DNA of 34,192 bases from Sulfurovum sp. Its GTDB lineage: Bacteria > Campylobacterota > Campylobacteria > Campylobacterales > Sulfurovaceae. The DNA lies in the NCBI GenBank assembly GCA_027012955.1, contig JALUYL010000084.1, positions 1-34,192 of the forward strand, in the 5' to 3' direction. The notes under the pieces were generated by a model that saw nothing but the letters and a program-made list of their open reading frames with translations, had not been told where the DNA came from and ran no database searches. Of the stretch, positions 25,769 to 33,714 are shown piece after piece. Within the stretch, counting starts at the first letter, position 1. The number at the start of each line of letters is the position of its first letter. The position numbers were made by a program, and so were the translations under genes.

Positions 25769-27817
25769 ATGACACAACCTTTACTCCTCGAAATCGGTGT
25801 AGAAGAACTACCCGCGATACCATTACTTAAAATCGTAGCTAACATTGAAAAATCATGGACAAAAATACTTGCTGAATATAATCTAGCCAATGACTTTGAC
25901 TTCATCTATACACCTAGAAGATTGGTACTCAAACATGCTGCTATGCCTGTAAGTCAAGCAGATGCAACAGTAGAGTTTTTCGGTCCTCCTATGGTTGCGG
26001 CAGTAAAAGATGGTGAGCCAACTAATGCGGCTCTTGGTTTTGCCCGTAAATGTGGTGTGAGCTTTGAAGAACTAGGACGTGGTGAGAAAAATGGCAAAGA
26101 GGTACTCTACTTCAAAAAAGAGGAAAAAGGTGCCCAGACTGCTTCACTCTTGCAAGAGATGCTAGAGAAGTGGATAGCCTCTATGGCATTTGGAAAGATG
26201 ATGCGATGGGGAGACAGAAGCGATGAGTTTATTCGTCCTATCAGATGGCTTCAAGTACGTATGGGTGAAAGCGCTGTACCTGTAGAACTTTATGGTGTAA
26301 AGTCAGATACAAAAACCTATGTACACCGTATGGTAAGTTATGATGCAGTAGAAGTACCAAATATTGATGCTTATGCGGACATTCTTAAAGAGGGTGCAGT
26401 GATGTTGCAGCCTAGTGAGCGTGAAGCAGTTATCTTGGCAGAGTTTGATGCACTAGAGGCTGAGCATAACATCGTTATAGAACGTGACAATGCGTTACTT
26501 GCTGAAGTTGTTGCGATTACTGAAAACCCTAAAGCTTTGGTGGGTACATTTGATGAGCTTTTCTTAGAGCTCCCACCTGAAGTGATTATCACTTCTATGA
26601 AAGAGCATCAGCGTTATTTTCCTGTATTTGAAAATGGGAAAATTGCCAACAAGTTTGTAGTAGTTTCCAATGCCTATACAAACGACTACTCTAAAGTAGT
26701 AGCAGGGAACGAGCGTGTACTCAAACCTCGTCTTGCCGATGGACTCTTCTTCTACAAAAATGACTTGAAAAATGGACTCAGCACTGATGGACTTGAAAAA
26801 GTACAGTTTATCGATGGTCTTGGAACATTGGCAGACAAGATAGTAAGAGAGAAAAACATTGCTACACGTCTACTAGGTCTCTATATGGAAAAGGTAGAAG
26901 CACAAAGCGGAAAAAACAATGCAGAACTAGAAAAACTCATGGACAGAGCAGTCAACCTTGCCAAAGCAGACCTTATGTCTGAGATGGTTTATGAGTTTAC
27001 CGAACTTCAAGGGCTTATGGGCTACTACTACGCTAAAGCACTGGGAGAAGATGAACTCGTTTACACTGCCATTAAAGAGCAATATATGCCTGTAGGTGAG
27101 GGCGCAGAGTTGCCAATGTCCATCTTCTCATCTATCGTGGCGATGTCTGCGAAGCTTGATACACTACTAGGACTCTTCTCGGTAGGTATGCTACCAACAG
27201 GTTCTAAAGACCCGTTTGCTTTACGTCGTGCAGTTAACGGCATAGTCCGCATCGTGACTGAGTATGACTTGGCATTTAACATTGATGATGTAGTGACACT
27301 TCTTAAAGATGCTTATGATGATTTCGATACTACTTTACTTACAGACTTCATCATAGAGCGTATCAACAAATCACTCGATGCCAATCCATCTGTGATAGCT
27401 TCTGTACTCGCATCTGGAGAAAGAGATATCAATGAGATAGCTAAAAAAGTAGCAGCGTTAAATGACATCGTTTCATCCGATACTTTTAAAGAGCAGTTTT
27501 CTACCTTTAAACGTGTAGCAAACATCTCTAAAGATGTAGATTTGGATGCAAACTTAAGCATAGACACCACACTCTTTAAAGAAGATGCAGAAGTAACCCT
27601 CTATAACGCTTACGAAAAAGTCATCAATGCGACATACCACAGCTACAAAGAAGAGCTAGAAGCAATGTTCGGTCTTAAACGTGAGCTAGATGGGTATTTT
27701 GATGATGTGATGGTAAATGCTGAGGATGTTGCTTTGAAAAATAACCGTTTAAATACTATTGGGTCTGTGTATAAGACGTTTAAGGGGATAGCGGATATTA
27801 AGGAAATTACGGTTTAA
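25769..27817 (+). CDS. glyS: Glycyl-tRNA synthetase beta subunit
   Basis: The beta subunit of the bacterial alpha2beta2 glycyl-tRNA synthetase, 682 residues, within the family range. It starts LLLEIGVEELPAIPL, the family hallmark. It also contains GKMMRWGDRSDEFIRPIRWL near residues 145-165, the HD-like region, and the GSKDPFALRRAVNGIVRIV motif near 475-493. The C-terminal part binds the anticodon. The alpha subunit gene (glyQ) is not in this window. A weak hairpin (TGAAAT-TAG-ATTTCA, 27836-27850) follows the stop. Confidence 0.97.
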   Translation: MTQPLLLEIGVEELPAIPLLKIVANIEKSWTKILAEYNLANDFDFIYTPRRLVLKHAAMPVSQADATVEFFGPPMVAAVKDGEPTNAALGFARKCGVSFEELGRGEKNGKEVLYFKKEEKGAQTASLLQEMLEKWIASMAFGKMMRWGDRSDEFIRPIRWLQVRMGESAVPVELYGVKSDTKTYVHRMVSYDAVEVPNIDAYADILKEGAVMLQPSEREAVILAEFDALEAEHNIVIERDNALLAEVVAITENPKALVGTFDELFLELPPEVIITSMKEHQRYFPVFENGKIANKFVVVSNAYTNDYSKVVAGNERVLKPRLADGLFFYKNDLKNGLSTDGLEKVQFIDGLGTLADKIVREKNIATRLLGLYMEKVEAQSGKNNAELEKLMDRAVNLAKADLMSEMVYEFTELQGLMGYYYAKALGEDELVYTAIKEQYMPVGEGAELPMSIFSSIVAMSAKLDTLLGLFSVGMLPTGSKDPFALRRAVNGIVRIVTEYDLAFNIDDVVTLLKDAYDDFDTTLLTDFIIERINKSLDANPSVIASVLASGERDINEIAKKVAALNDIVSSDTFKEQFSTFKRVANISKDVDLDANLSIDTTLFKEDAEVTLYNAYEKVINATYHSYKEELEAMFGLKRELDGYFDDVMVNAEDVALKNNRLNTIGSVYKTFKGIADIKEITV

Positions 27818-27891
27818 ACAATCAAAACCCTTATCTGAAATTAGATTTCAACTTTTGGACTACTTAAATACTTCAAATAGACACTTCTGTG

Positions 27892-27910
27892 TGAATTTGC
27901 AAGTGGCTCT
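27892..27910. repeat. 19-bp dispersed repeat, copy 2
   Basis: Exact copy of the element at 108-126, again preceded by a CACTT that can pair with its AAGTG. It lies in a 206-base spacer after glyS that holds no gene. Confidence 0.6.
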
Positions 27911-27935
27911 TAAAGGTAAACATTTAAAATCATAC

Positions 27936-28015
27936 TATTGCAGATGCAATACTGGACAGAATTGTTTACTCTTCACATAGGATTGAGTTGCAGGGAGAAT
28001 CAATGAGGAAAGTCC
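27936..28015 (+). other. Structured spacer ending in an RNase P RNA-like motif
   Basis: The stretch contains a hairpin TATTGC-AGAT-GCAATA (27936-27951) and a second helix ATTGA/TCAAT (27982-28004). It then has GAGGAAAGTCC (28005-28015), identical to the 5' strand of helix P4 (conserved region I) of bacterial RNase P RNA, which also follows a helix. The remaining conserved regions are not found downstream, so a functional rnpB is not claimed. A truncated copy or coincidence is possible. Confidence 0.25.
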
Positions 28016-28023
28016 ATTCTTTA

Positions 28024-28200
28024 TCATGAAATATTTTCTAAAAGGTAGCTGGTTTGAACGCTATGTGCATCTGCACTGTATTTGGCTGTCTTTGGTGACA
28101 TATTTGCCACGATGGGGTCGTAGTTGTCTACGCCTGTAAGTACGTAAAAACTTTGTGCATAGATGCTCACTGTTGTCAATAAACCTAATAATAATTTCAT
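28024..28200 (-). CDS. Small exported peptide, possibly a gene fragment
   Basis: A 58-residue frame starting [17 protein letters not shown], a clear signal peptide with likely cleavage after Ala15, followed by a short polar mature part (about 43 residues) with no cysteine. AAGGA lies five bases before the second ATG (28200), which is preferred over the one at 28206. I do not recognise it. It may be a real small periplasmic protein or the N-terminal remainder of a longer gene, since it stops next to the odd spacer at 27.9-28.0 kb. Confidence 0.45.
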   Translation of the reverse strand: MKLLLGLLTTVSIYAQSFYVLTGVDNYDPIVANMSPKTAKYSADAHSVQTSYLLENIS

Positions 28201-28352
28201 AGTCATCCTTCTCTTTTGTATAGTACTCGAAAACGTGTGTTTGAGATTTTAGACGCTTCTGTGTGTATTTCATGTGAAAGTTCTGTTAAACCTTCTTTTC
28301 TTAACTATGCTCAACAGGTTAATAAAGCACAATTATGGAGGAGCATTATAGT

Positions 28353-28925
28353 TTACAAATTTGCCGATAAAGCCAACAGTCTACAAGAATTTTCCAAAAT
28401 GGAAATCTTTTTTGCCATCTCTGTGATGTCTCTGTCGTAAGAGATGAGTCCAAAGCCTTTTATGAGTAAAAGGTGTGTGTCGTGTTTTTGGAAAAATTGG
28501 GGTATCTCGTATTGGGCACGCTCTAACCAATCTTCTATATTTTTGGGGTCATAGATGATGATTTCACCTAAGATTTTTTTACCAAAGAAGTCTTGGGGAG
28601 AGACTTTTCCATGTTTGAGTGAGTATGCTGTTGCATAGGGAGGCATGGTGTAAGAGATGTACTTGGCATTGGGGATAGTCTCATAAATATGTTCATGGAT
28701 GTGTACATCGTCATTTGCCATAGACCAACGGTAGTCTCGTTTTTGACAGTCAAGCTTGACAAGTGAATCTTCGCAGACTTCATCTAAAATAGTGTCTTTT
28801 AAGTTGATAATAAAACTATGGCTAGAAAGTCTGGCGGAAATGGAACCATGGTAGACACCAAAAAAGTTTTTGTTAAAGAGTGAAAGAGAGACATGTTTAA
28901 TGTCATCGATGAGATGTTTATCCAT
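28353..28925 (-). CDS. Class II aldolase/adducin-fold protein lacking metal ligands
   Basis: The 190-residue protein fits the class II aldolase fold: FFGVYHGSISARLSSHSFII at about 21-40 (the GN-SxR-like start), KYISYTMPPYATAYSL at about 89-102, and LLIKGFGLISYDRDITEMAKKI near the C-terminus. In active members such as fuculose-phosphate aldolase, zinc is held by the HxH of the VHNHAVHCTA region and by NHG. Here these positions read TMP and KGFG, so zinc-dependent aldol chemistry is unlikely. It may be a structural or regulatory relative. It is transcribed alone from a promoter shared back to back with rsmH. The 146 bases at 28207-28352 hold nothing recognised. Confidence 0.8.
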   Translation of the reverse strand: MDKHLIDDIKHVSLSLFNKNFFGVYHGSISARLSSHSFIINLKDTILDEVCEDSLVKLDCQKRDYRWSMANDDVHIHEHIYETIPNAKYISYTMPPYATAYSLKHGKVSPQDFFGKKILGEIIIYDPKNIEDWLERAQYEIPQFFQKHDTHLLLIKGFGLISYDRDITEMAKKISILENSCRLLALSANL

Positions 28926-28953
28926 AGTAGATATGCCTTTTATCTATTTTCGC

Positions 28954-28960
28954 TATTATA
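28954..28960. promoter_or_regulatory. Bidirectional -10 region between the aldolase-like gene and rsmH
   Basis: CTATTATAAC reads as TATTAT on the plus strand (28954-28959) and as TATAAT on the minus strand (28960-28955). The minus reading would start the aldolase-like mRNA about 23 bases before its ATG. The plus reading would give rsmH a leader of about 60 bases. Confidence 0.45.
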
Positions 28961-29023
28961 ACATGAATACTTAAGGGAATCTCGACTACCTAAAGAGAGC
29001 TTTCTTTGAATCTAAGGATTTTC

Positions 29024-29947
29024 ATGCAAACACCTCACATCCCTGTACTTTTAGATGAAGTTCTAGCAAGCTTTCAAGATGTGGGTGAGGGTTACTTTGT
29101 TGACTGTACGCTGGGCTATGCAGGGCATAGTTCTGAAATGTTGGCAAAATATGAAAACTTTCAGCACATAGGCATAGACAGAGATGATGAAGCTTTGGCA
29201 TTTTCCAAAAAACGTTTAGAACCCTTTGCACAGAGAAGTACTTTGTATAAAGGCACATTTGCAAGTGTTTTTCCTGCATTAAAAGAAACACCTGTAATGG
29301 CAGTATTGGCAGACTTTGGAGTTTCTTCTTTACAGCTTGACAAGATGGAAAGAGGCTTTGCTTTTAACTCAGAAACATTAGATATGCGTATGGACGCAAC
29401 AGCACCTCTAACGGCATACGAGGTAGTCAATACCTACACGCAAGAAAAATTAGAGTACATCTTTGATGCCTATGGAGAAGTACGCTCGTACCGAAAATTA
29501 GCAGGTGCAGTCATGGAAGCTAGAGCCAAAGCCCCTATAGAAAGTGCCAAGGCACTCAGCGAAATTGCCAAAACAGTCATCCCCGCTGGAGGGAAAATAC
29601 ACCCTGCCACACTTATGTTTCAAGCCATTCGTATAGAAGTGAACAATGAACTAGGAGAAATAGAAGGTCTACTAGATGCTTTAGAACAAAAGCATAACAA
29701 GGGAGAAGTGGTTTCTCTCATCTCTTTTCATTCACTTGAAGACAGGTTGGTAAAAAACCGTTTTAAAAAGTGGGCAACAGCGTGCATCTGTGACTCTCAG
29801 GCTATGCGTTGTACCTGTGGCAAAAACCATGCCATAGGCAAAGCACTCTCCTCTAAGCCAGTGACTGCAACAAAAGCAGAACTTAAAGTAAACTCTCGTA
29901 GCCGTTCTGCAAAACTTAGATCTTTCAGGTTTAAAACCGATGCCTAA
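29024..29947 (+). CDS. rsmH: 16S rRNA (cytosine-1402-N4)-methyltransferase RsmH
   Basis: RsmH (MraW) methylates N4 of C1402 in the ribosomal decoding centre. The 307-residue protein begins MQTPHIPVLLDEVL. It shows the S-adenosylmethionine loop DCTLGYAGHSSEML, LADFGVSSLQLD, and the SFHSLEDRLVKNRF motif near the C-terminus. The frame opens with TTG 29006, but ATG 29024 has AAGGA six bases upstream and the usual family N-terminus. It overlaps ftsL by eight bases, the classic start of a division and cell-wall cluster, though mraY/murE are not next to it here. Confidence 0.96.
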   Translation: MQTPHIPVLLDEVLASFQDVGEGYFVDCTLGYAGHSSEMLAKYENFQHIGIDRDDEALAFSKKRLEPFAQRSTLYKGTFASVFPALKETPVMAVLADFGVSSLQLDKMERGFAFNSETLDMRMDATAPLTAYEVVNTYTQEKLEYIFDAYGEVRSYRKLAGAVMEARAKAPIESAKALSEIAKTVIPAGGKIHPATLMFQAIRIEVNNELGEIEGLLDALEQKHNKGEVVSLISFHSLEDRLVKNRFKKWATACICDSQAMRCTCGKNHAIGKALSSKPVTATKAELKVNSRSRSAKLRSFRFKTDA

Positions 29948-30236
29948 TACAGCAAAAAAGCAGAACATAAAAAAGAAAAAATCTCCTAATGGTATCACCT
30001 TTGGTATGTTCTCCGTGATTGTGATGTCTATGGCAATTATTTTGATACTTACGACTATAAAAATATATCTTTCTAACCAAATTTACCATGAATCAAAAGT
30101 GGTCAATAAGATGAACCAAGAAGTTTCTGTTTTAGGTGCTGAACAAATGATGTTGCAACAGAGCGTTGAGGCACTTAAATTTAAAAACCGTGTAACCGAT
30201 ACGATTTTTACCATACAAGAGGATGATAGCATATGA
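29940..30236 (+). CDS. ftsL: FtsL-like cell division protein
   Basis: A 98-residue bitopic protein with a basic cytoplasmic head (KKQNIKKKKS), one span (about 20-43) and a periplasmic coiled coil (about 50-85). That is the layout of FtsL, which joins FtsB and FtsQ in the divisome. The sequence itself is poorly conserved, so the call rests on topology and on its place right after rsmH, overlapping it by eight bases. Its stop overlaps the RND pump start (ATGA). Confidence 0.75.
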   Translation: MPNTAKKQNIKKKKSPNGITFGMFSVIVMSMAIILILTTIKIYLSNQIYHESKVVNKMNQEVSVLGAEQMMLQQSVEALKFKNRVTDTIFTIQEDDSI

Positions 30237-33200
30237 TAAAAGGTTTTATACGTTTTGCGATAGATAAGCCTATTATCAACCATATCTTTATGGTTTTTAT
30301 GCTTTTACTTTCTGTCTTTGCCTACCAAAATATCGCAAAAGAGATTTTTCCTGCATCAACGTTGGATGTGGTTTCTATACAAGGTGGGTATGCAGGAGCA
30401 AGTGCAGATGTACTGGACAAAATGGTCGTTGCTACCATCGAAGATGAGGTAAAAAGTCTTTCTTCTATAGACACGCTTTTTACGACCATCCAAAATGGTA
30501 GTTTTCTCATCAAAGCAGACATCAAAACAGGTGAGGACTCCCAAATTGTACTCTCAGATGTGAAAGACATCATTGCTAAAACAAAGCGAGATTTACCTGC
30601 GGATATGGATGAGCCTATAGCACGTATCGTTGTGCATGACTATCCTTTACTTTTGGTAGCTGTCTCTGGTGATGTGAGTAAGAAAAAACTCATAGATGTG
30701 GCAGATGATTTAAAAAGTAAACTAGCTCTTATTCATGGGTTAAGTAGCATTGATTTGCGTGGTGATACCGATGAAGAAGTGTTGATAACCCTAGACCAAA
30801 GAAAGCTTGATGCGTATGACTTGGACAAAACAGCAGTTTATAAAGCCATTTCAAACCTTTCAAGTATCTTCCCTGCGGGTACGCTTGATGGACAAGGTGA
30901 CCACCTGTACATCTCTACTATCAATGGTGAGAAAGATGCAAAAGCCTTAGGCGAAACCATCATGAGCGTAGGCGGAAAAAGATTTCGCTTACAAGATATC
31001 GCAAACGTGCATTATGGCTTGGGTGAGCCTTCTCAGATCTCACACTACAATGGCAAGCAAAACATCTCTCTAAACATTAACAAAAGTAAAGAGGGTAATG
31101 CTATTGCTTTAAGTAAAGAAGTCAAGAAGATGCTGGTTACTTTTAACAAAAAGTATGCAAAAGTAAATTTTCGCGCGTACACCGATACTTCTATCTGGAT
31201 AAAAAACCGTTTAAATCTTGTCTCTTCTAACATACTCTTTGGCTTGATACTTGTATTTTTAGCACTTTTTTTATCGGTCAATGCACGTATCGCACTTGTC
31301 GTCGCCATAGGGATACCTGCCAGCTTTATGATAACACTGATTGCTGCAGACATGATAGGTTACAGTCTCAACATGCTGACACTCTTGGGTGCACTCATCG
31401 CTTTAGGGATGTTGGTCGATGAAGCCATCGTTGTGGCAGAAAACATTTACAGGCATATGGAGATGGGCAAAACCCCAAGAGATGCAGCGATAGATGGTGC
31501 AAGTGAGATGTTCCCTGCTGTCTTGACTGCCACACTTACCACGGTTTTTGCCTTTTTGCCTTTGCTGATGATGTCAGGAAAGATGGGGATGTTCATGCAG
31601 GTGTTGCCTGTGATGATATCGGTACTTTTACTCTCATCTTTGTTTGAAGCCTTTTATTTTTTACCGCTACATGCTAAAGAATTTTTCAGTATAGGTACGT
31701 TTAAGGCTGAAACACATGATGAAGGCTTTTGGCCAAAGTGGATAGGGTGGTATGATGGTTTTTTACAGAAGTTACTCCTACATAAAAAACGCTCTTTGGC
31801 ACTTGTATTGGGCGGTATCATTTTAGCGACCATGGGGATGGGGAAACTGACAAAGTTTCAACTTTTCCCAGAGTTTGATGCCCAGCAAATTTATATGAAT
31901 GGTAAAATAGACATTAACAATGACCTCTCTCAAACAGAAGCCTATGTCACAGAAGTAGAAGAAGCACTCTTGGCACTTCTTAAAGAAAAAGAGATGGATT
32001 CAGTCACTTCCGTGATAGGTTTTAAGTTCAACAAAGACCAAAGTTTTGAGATAGGGGAAAATCTTTTTCAAATCTTTATCAACCTACATGAAAAAGCACC
32101 TGAAAACTTTTTTGACAGCTATGTTAATCCTTTCTTCTCTTTAGAGTATGATGACAGCGATATGATACGAGAAAGATTATCTCAGGACATCGCCAAAGAG
32201 ATACAGGAAAAGATAGGTACAAAGTTTAAAAACAAAAAAGTAAATGGTAAAAAACTTTTTGAAGAGTTTAACATTTATGTACAGCAAGCAGGTATAGTTT
32301 CTAACGATATCGAGTTGGGTTTTGAACATCCAGATAGAGAAAAAATGTTAGATGCTATGCAACGTGTAGAAGCAAACCTCTCTGCCATAAAAGGTGTAGA
32401 AGATGTCGCAGACAATGCCAACGATGGAGAGCGTGAACTAAAACTGCGTGTCAATGAATATGGGCAGTCTTTAGGCTTTAGTGAAGGTTACATCACCTCG
32501 GTGCTTCGTGGAGCATTTTTAAAAGCTGAGTATGCCAAAATGTTTAACGAAAAAGGTTTGGTACGTGTCAAGATAGAAGATGTCTATAAACAAAATAGTA
32601 AAGCCATAGCCGACTTTCAACTTTCCACTCCCGATGGACAACAGCGTGTGAGACTTTCTGATATATGTGACTTTAGCTATAAAAAAAGTTTTGTCAAAAT
32701 CTTTAAAGAAGATGGTGAAAAAGTACGCTCTTTGTTTGCCCGTGTTGAGAAAAAAGTCATTACCCCCGTTGAGGTCATGGAGCAGATAAAACCTTTGCTC
32801 GAAACGCTTAAAAAAGAGGGAATTAAGATTATCATAAAGGGAGAGGAAAAAGAGAATGCCAAGTTGAAAAAAGAGATGACACAGGCACTTGTTATTGCAC
32901 TTTTTCTCATCTTTATTACTTTGGTGTGGATGTTTAACTCTTTGGTGTTACCTCTGATTATTTTAACAACGATACCACTTTCTTTAGTTGGTGCATTGGT
33001 AGGAACATATATCATGGGTCTGCACATGACCATGCCTGGACTTATGGGGGTTATAGGGCTAGCAGGTGTGGTGGTCAATGATGGACTCATTATGCTTGAT
33101 TTTATCAAAGGTAGTAAAGATTATGATGAATTGGTAGAAAAAGCTGGGATGCGTTTACGTCCTATTTTATTGACGTCCGTGACTACGGTATTGGGACTTT

Positions 33201-33352
33201 CGTCTTTGATGTTTTTTGCTTCTGGGCAAGCACTTATCTTGCAACCTATGGCGATTACGCTAGGATTTGGAGTGGCTTGGGCAACTGTGTTAAATCTCTA
33301 CTATGTACCGTTGATGTATGCGGTTATCTATAGGGTAAAAGAGAAAGCCTAA
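30233..33352 (+). CDS. RND-family efflux transporter (AcrB/HAE1-like)
   Basis: A 1039-residue inner-membrane pump with the expected layout. Span 1 is near 15-35, periplasmic porter domain 1 is about 40-330, and a six-span block follows. Span 7 is near 515-535, then a second porter domain (about 550-870) and a final block. In span 4 the proton-relay motif reads LVDEAIVVAENI, with Asp396 followed by Glu397 where AcrB has two Asp. No membrane-fusion or outer-membrane partner gene is adjacent. It starts inside the ftsL stop (ATGA) and is thus co-translated with division genes. The substrate is unknown; export of a lipid or envelope component is one possibility. Confidence 0.92.
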   Translation: MIKGFIRFAIDKPIINHIFMVFMLLLSVFAYQNIAKEIFPASTLDVVSIQGGYAGASADVLDKMVVATIEDEVKSLSSIDTLFTTIQNGSFLIKADIKTGEDSQIVLSDVKDIIAKTKRDLPADMDEPIARIVVHDYPLLLVAVSGDVSKKKLIDVADDLKSKLALIHGLSSIDLRGDTDEEVLITLDQRKLDAYDLDKTAVYKAISNLSSIFPAGTLDGQGDHLYISTINGEKDAKALGETIMSVGGKRFRLQDIANVHYGLGEPSQISHYNGKQNISLNINKSKEGNAIALSKEVKKMLVTFNKKYAKVNFRAYTDTSIWIKNRLNLVSSNILFGLILVFLALFLSVNARIALVVAIGIPASFMITLIAADMIGYSLNMLTLLGALIALGMLVDEAIVVAENIYRHMEMGKTPRDAAIDGASEMFPAVLTATLTTVFAFLPLLMMSGKMGMFMQVLPVMISVLLLSSLFEAFYFLPLHAKEFFSIGTFKAETHDEGFWPKWIGWYDGFLQKLLLHKKRSLALVLGGIILATMGMGKLTKFQLFPEFDAQQIYMNGKIDINNDLSQTEAYVTEVEEALLALLKEKEMDSVTSVIGFKFNKDQSFEIGENLFQIFINLHEKAPENFFDSYVNPFFSLEYDDSDMIRERLSQDIAKEIQEKIGTKFKNKKVNGKKLFEEFNIYVQQAGIVSNDIELGFEHPDREKMLDAMQRVEANLSAIKGVEDVADNANDGERELKLRVNEYGQSLGFSEGYITSVLRGAFLKAEYAKMFNEKGLVRVKIEDVYKQNSKAIADFQLSTPDGQQRVRLSDICDFSYKKSFVKIFKEDGEKVRSLFARVEKKVITPVEVMEQIKPLLETLKKEGIKIIIKGEEKENAKLKKEMTQALVIALFLIFITLVWMFNSLVLPLIILTTIPLSLVGALVGTYIMGLHMTMPGLMGVIGLAGVVVNDGLIMLDFIKGSKDYDELVEKAGMRLRPILLTSVTTVLGLSSLMFFASGQALILQPMAITLGFGVAWATVLNLYYVPLMYAVIYRVKEKA

Positions 33353-33363
33353 AGAGATTTAGC

Positions 33364-33369
33364 TATAAT
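33364..33369 (+). promoter_or_regulatory. -10 box upstream of the small acidic protein gene
   Basis: TATAAT within TTTAGCTATAAT, about 30 bases before the ATG at 33400, the same string as the leuD promoter. It suggests a new transcript starting after the RND pump. Confidence 0.5.
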
Positions 33370-33399
33370 AATTGACTTTTATAAATTTTAGGATAGACA

Positions 33400-33702
33400 A
33401 TGAGCAATTATACAGATGATGACGATGACTACGGAGATTACAAAGATGACTTTTGGGGAAGAACCCCTCAGTCTTCTTACTTTGAGATAGCAAAAACAGC
33501 CAACCAAAATGTGGTTGAAAAAGAGATAGAAGCAGTCTTTAGAAGACTCGCAGTGGTTGAGCGTATGCTTGAAGAGAGAGGTGTCAATGAAACTGACATT
33601 AAACGTGAGATAGACTCAACTGTGATTGATGAAGATATCGATGGTAGAACAGGGTCAGTATTTATAGACCTTGTGGGTCGCATAGTAACCCAGTGTGAAT
33701 AA
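33400..33702 (+). CDS. Small acidic conserved-type protein, function unknown
   Basis: A 100-residue soluble protein. The N-terminus is extremely acidic (DDDDDYGDYKDD), followed by a predicted helix/coiled coil (about 35-60, EKEIEAVFRRLAVVERMLEERG) and a C-terminal segment GSVFIDLVGRIVTQCE. AGGATAG precedes the ATG. It stands 12 bases before the polyprenyl synthase gene, so they are likely cotranscribed. I do not recognise a named family. Its compact layout and good start signals argue that it is real. Confidence 0.8.
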   Translation: MSNYTDDDDDYGDYKDDFWGRTPQSSYFEIAKTANQNVVEKEIEAVFRRLAVVERMLEERGVNETDIKREIDSTVIDEDIDGRTGSVFIDLVGRIVTQCE

Positions 33703-33714
33703 GGCAAATCAACC

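Noticed and set aside
28005-28015. Complete rnpB gene
   Set aside because: Only the first conserved region is seen. The later conserved regions are absent, and the next bases are in a minus-strand peptide gene.
28216-28440. 74-codon plus-strand frame over the end of the aldolase-like gene
   Set aside because: It is mostly antisense to a clear gene and resembles no protein.
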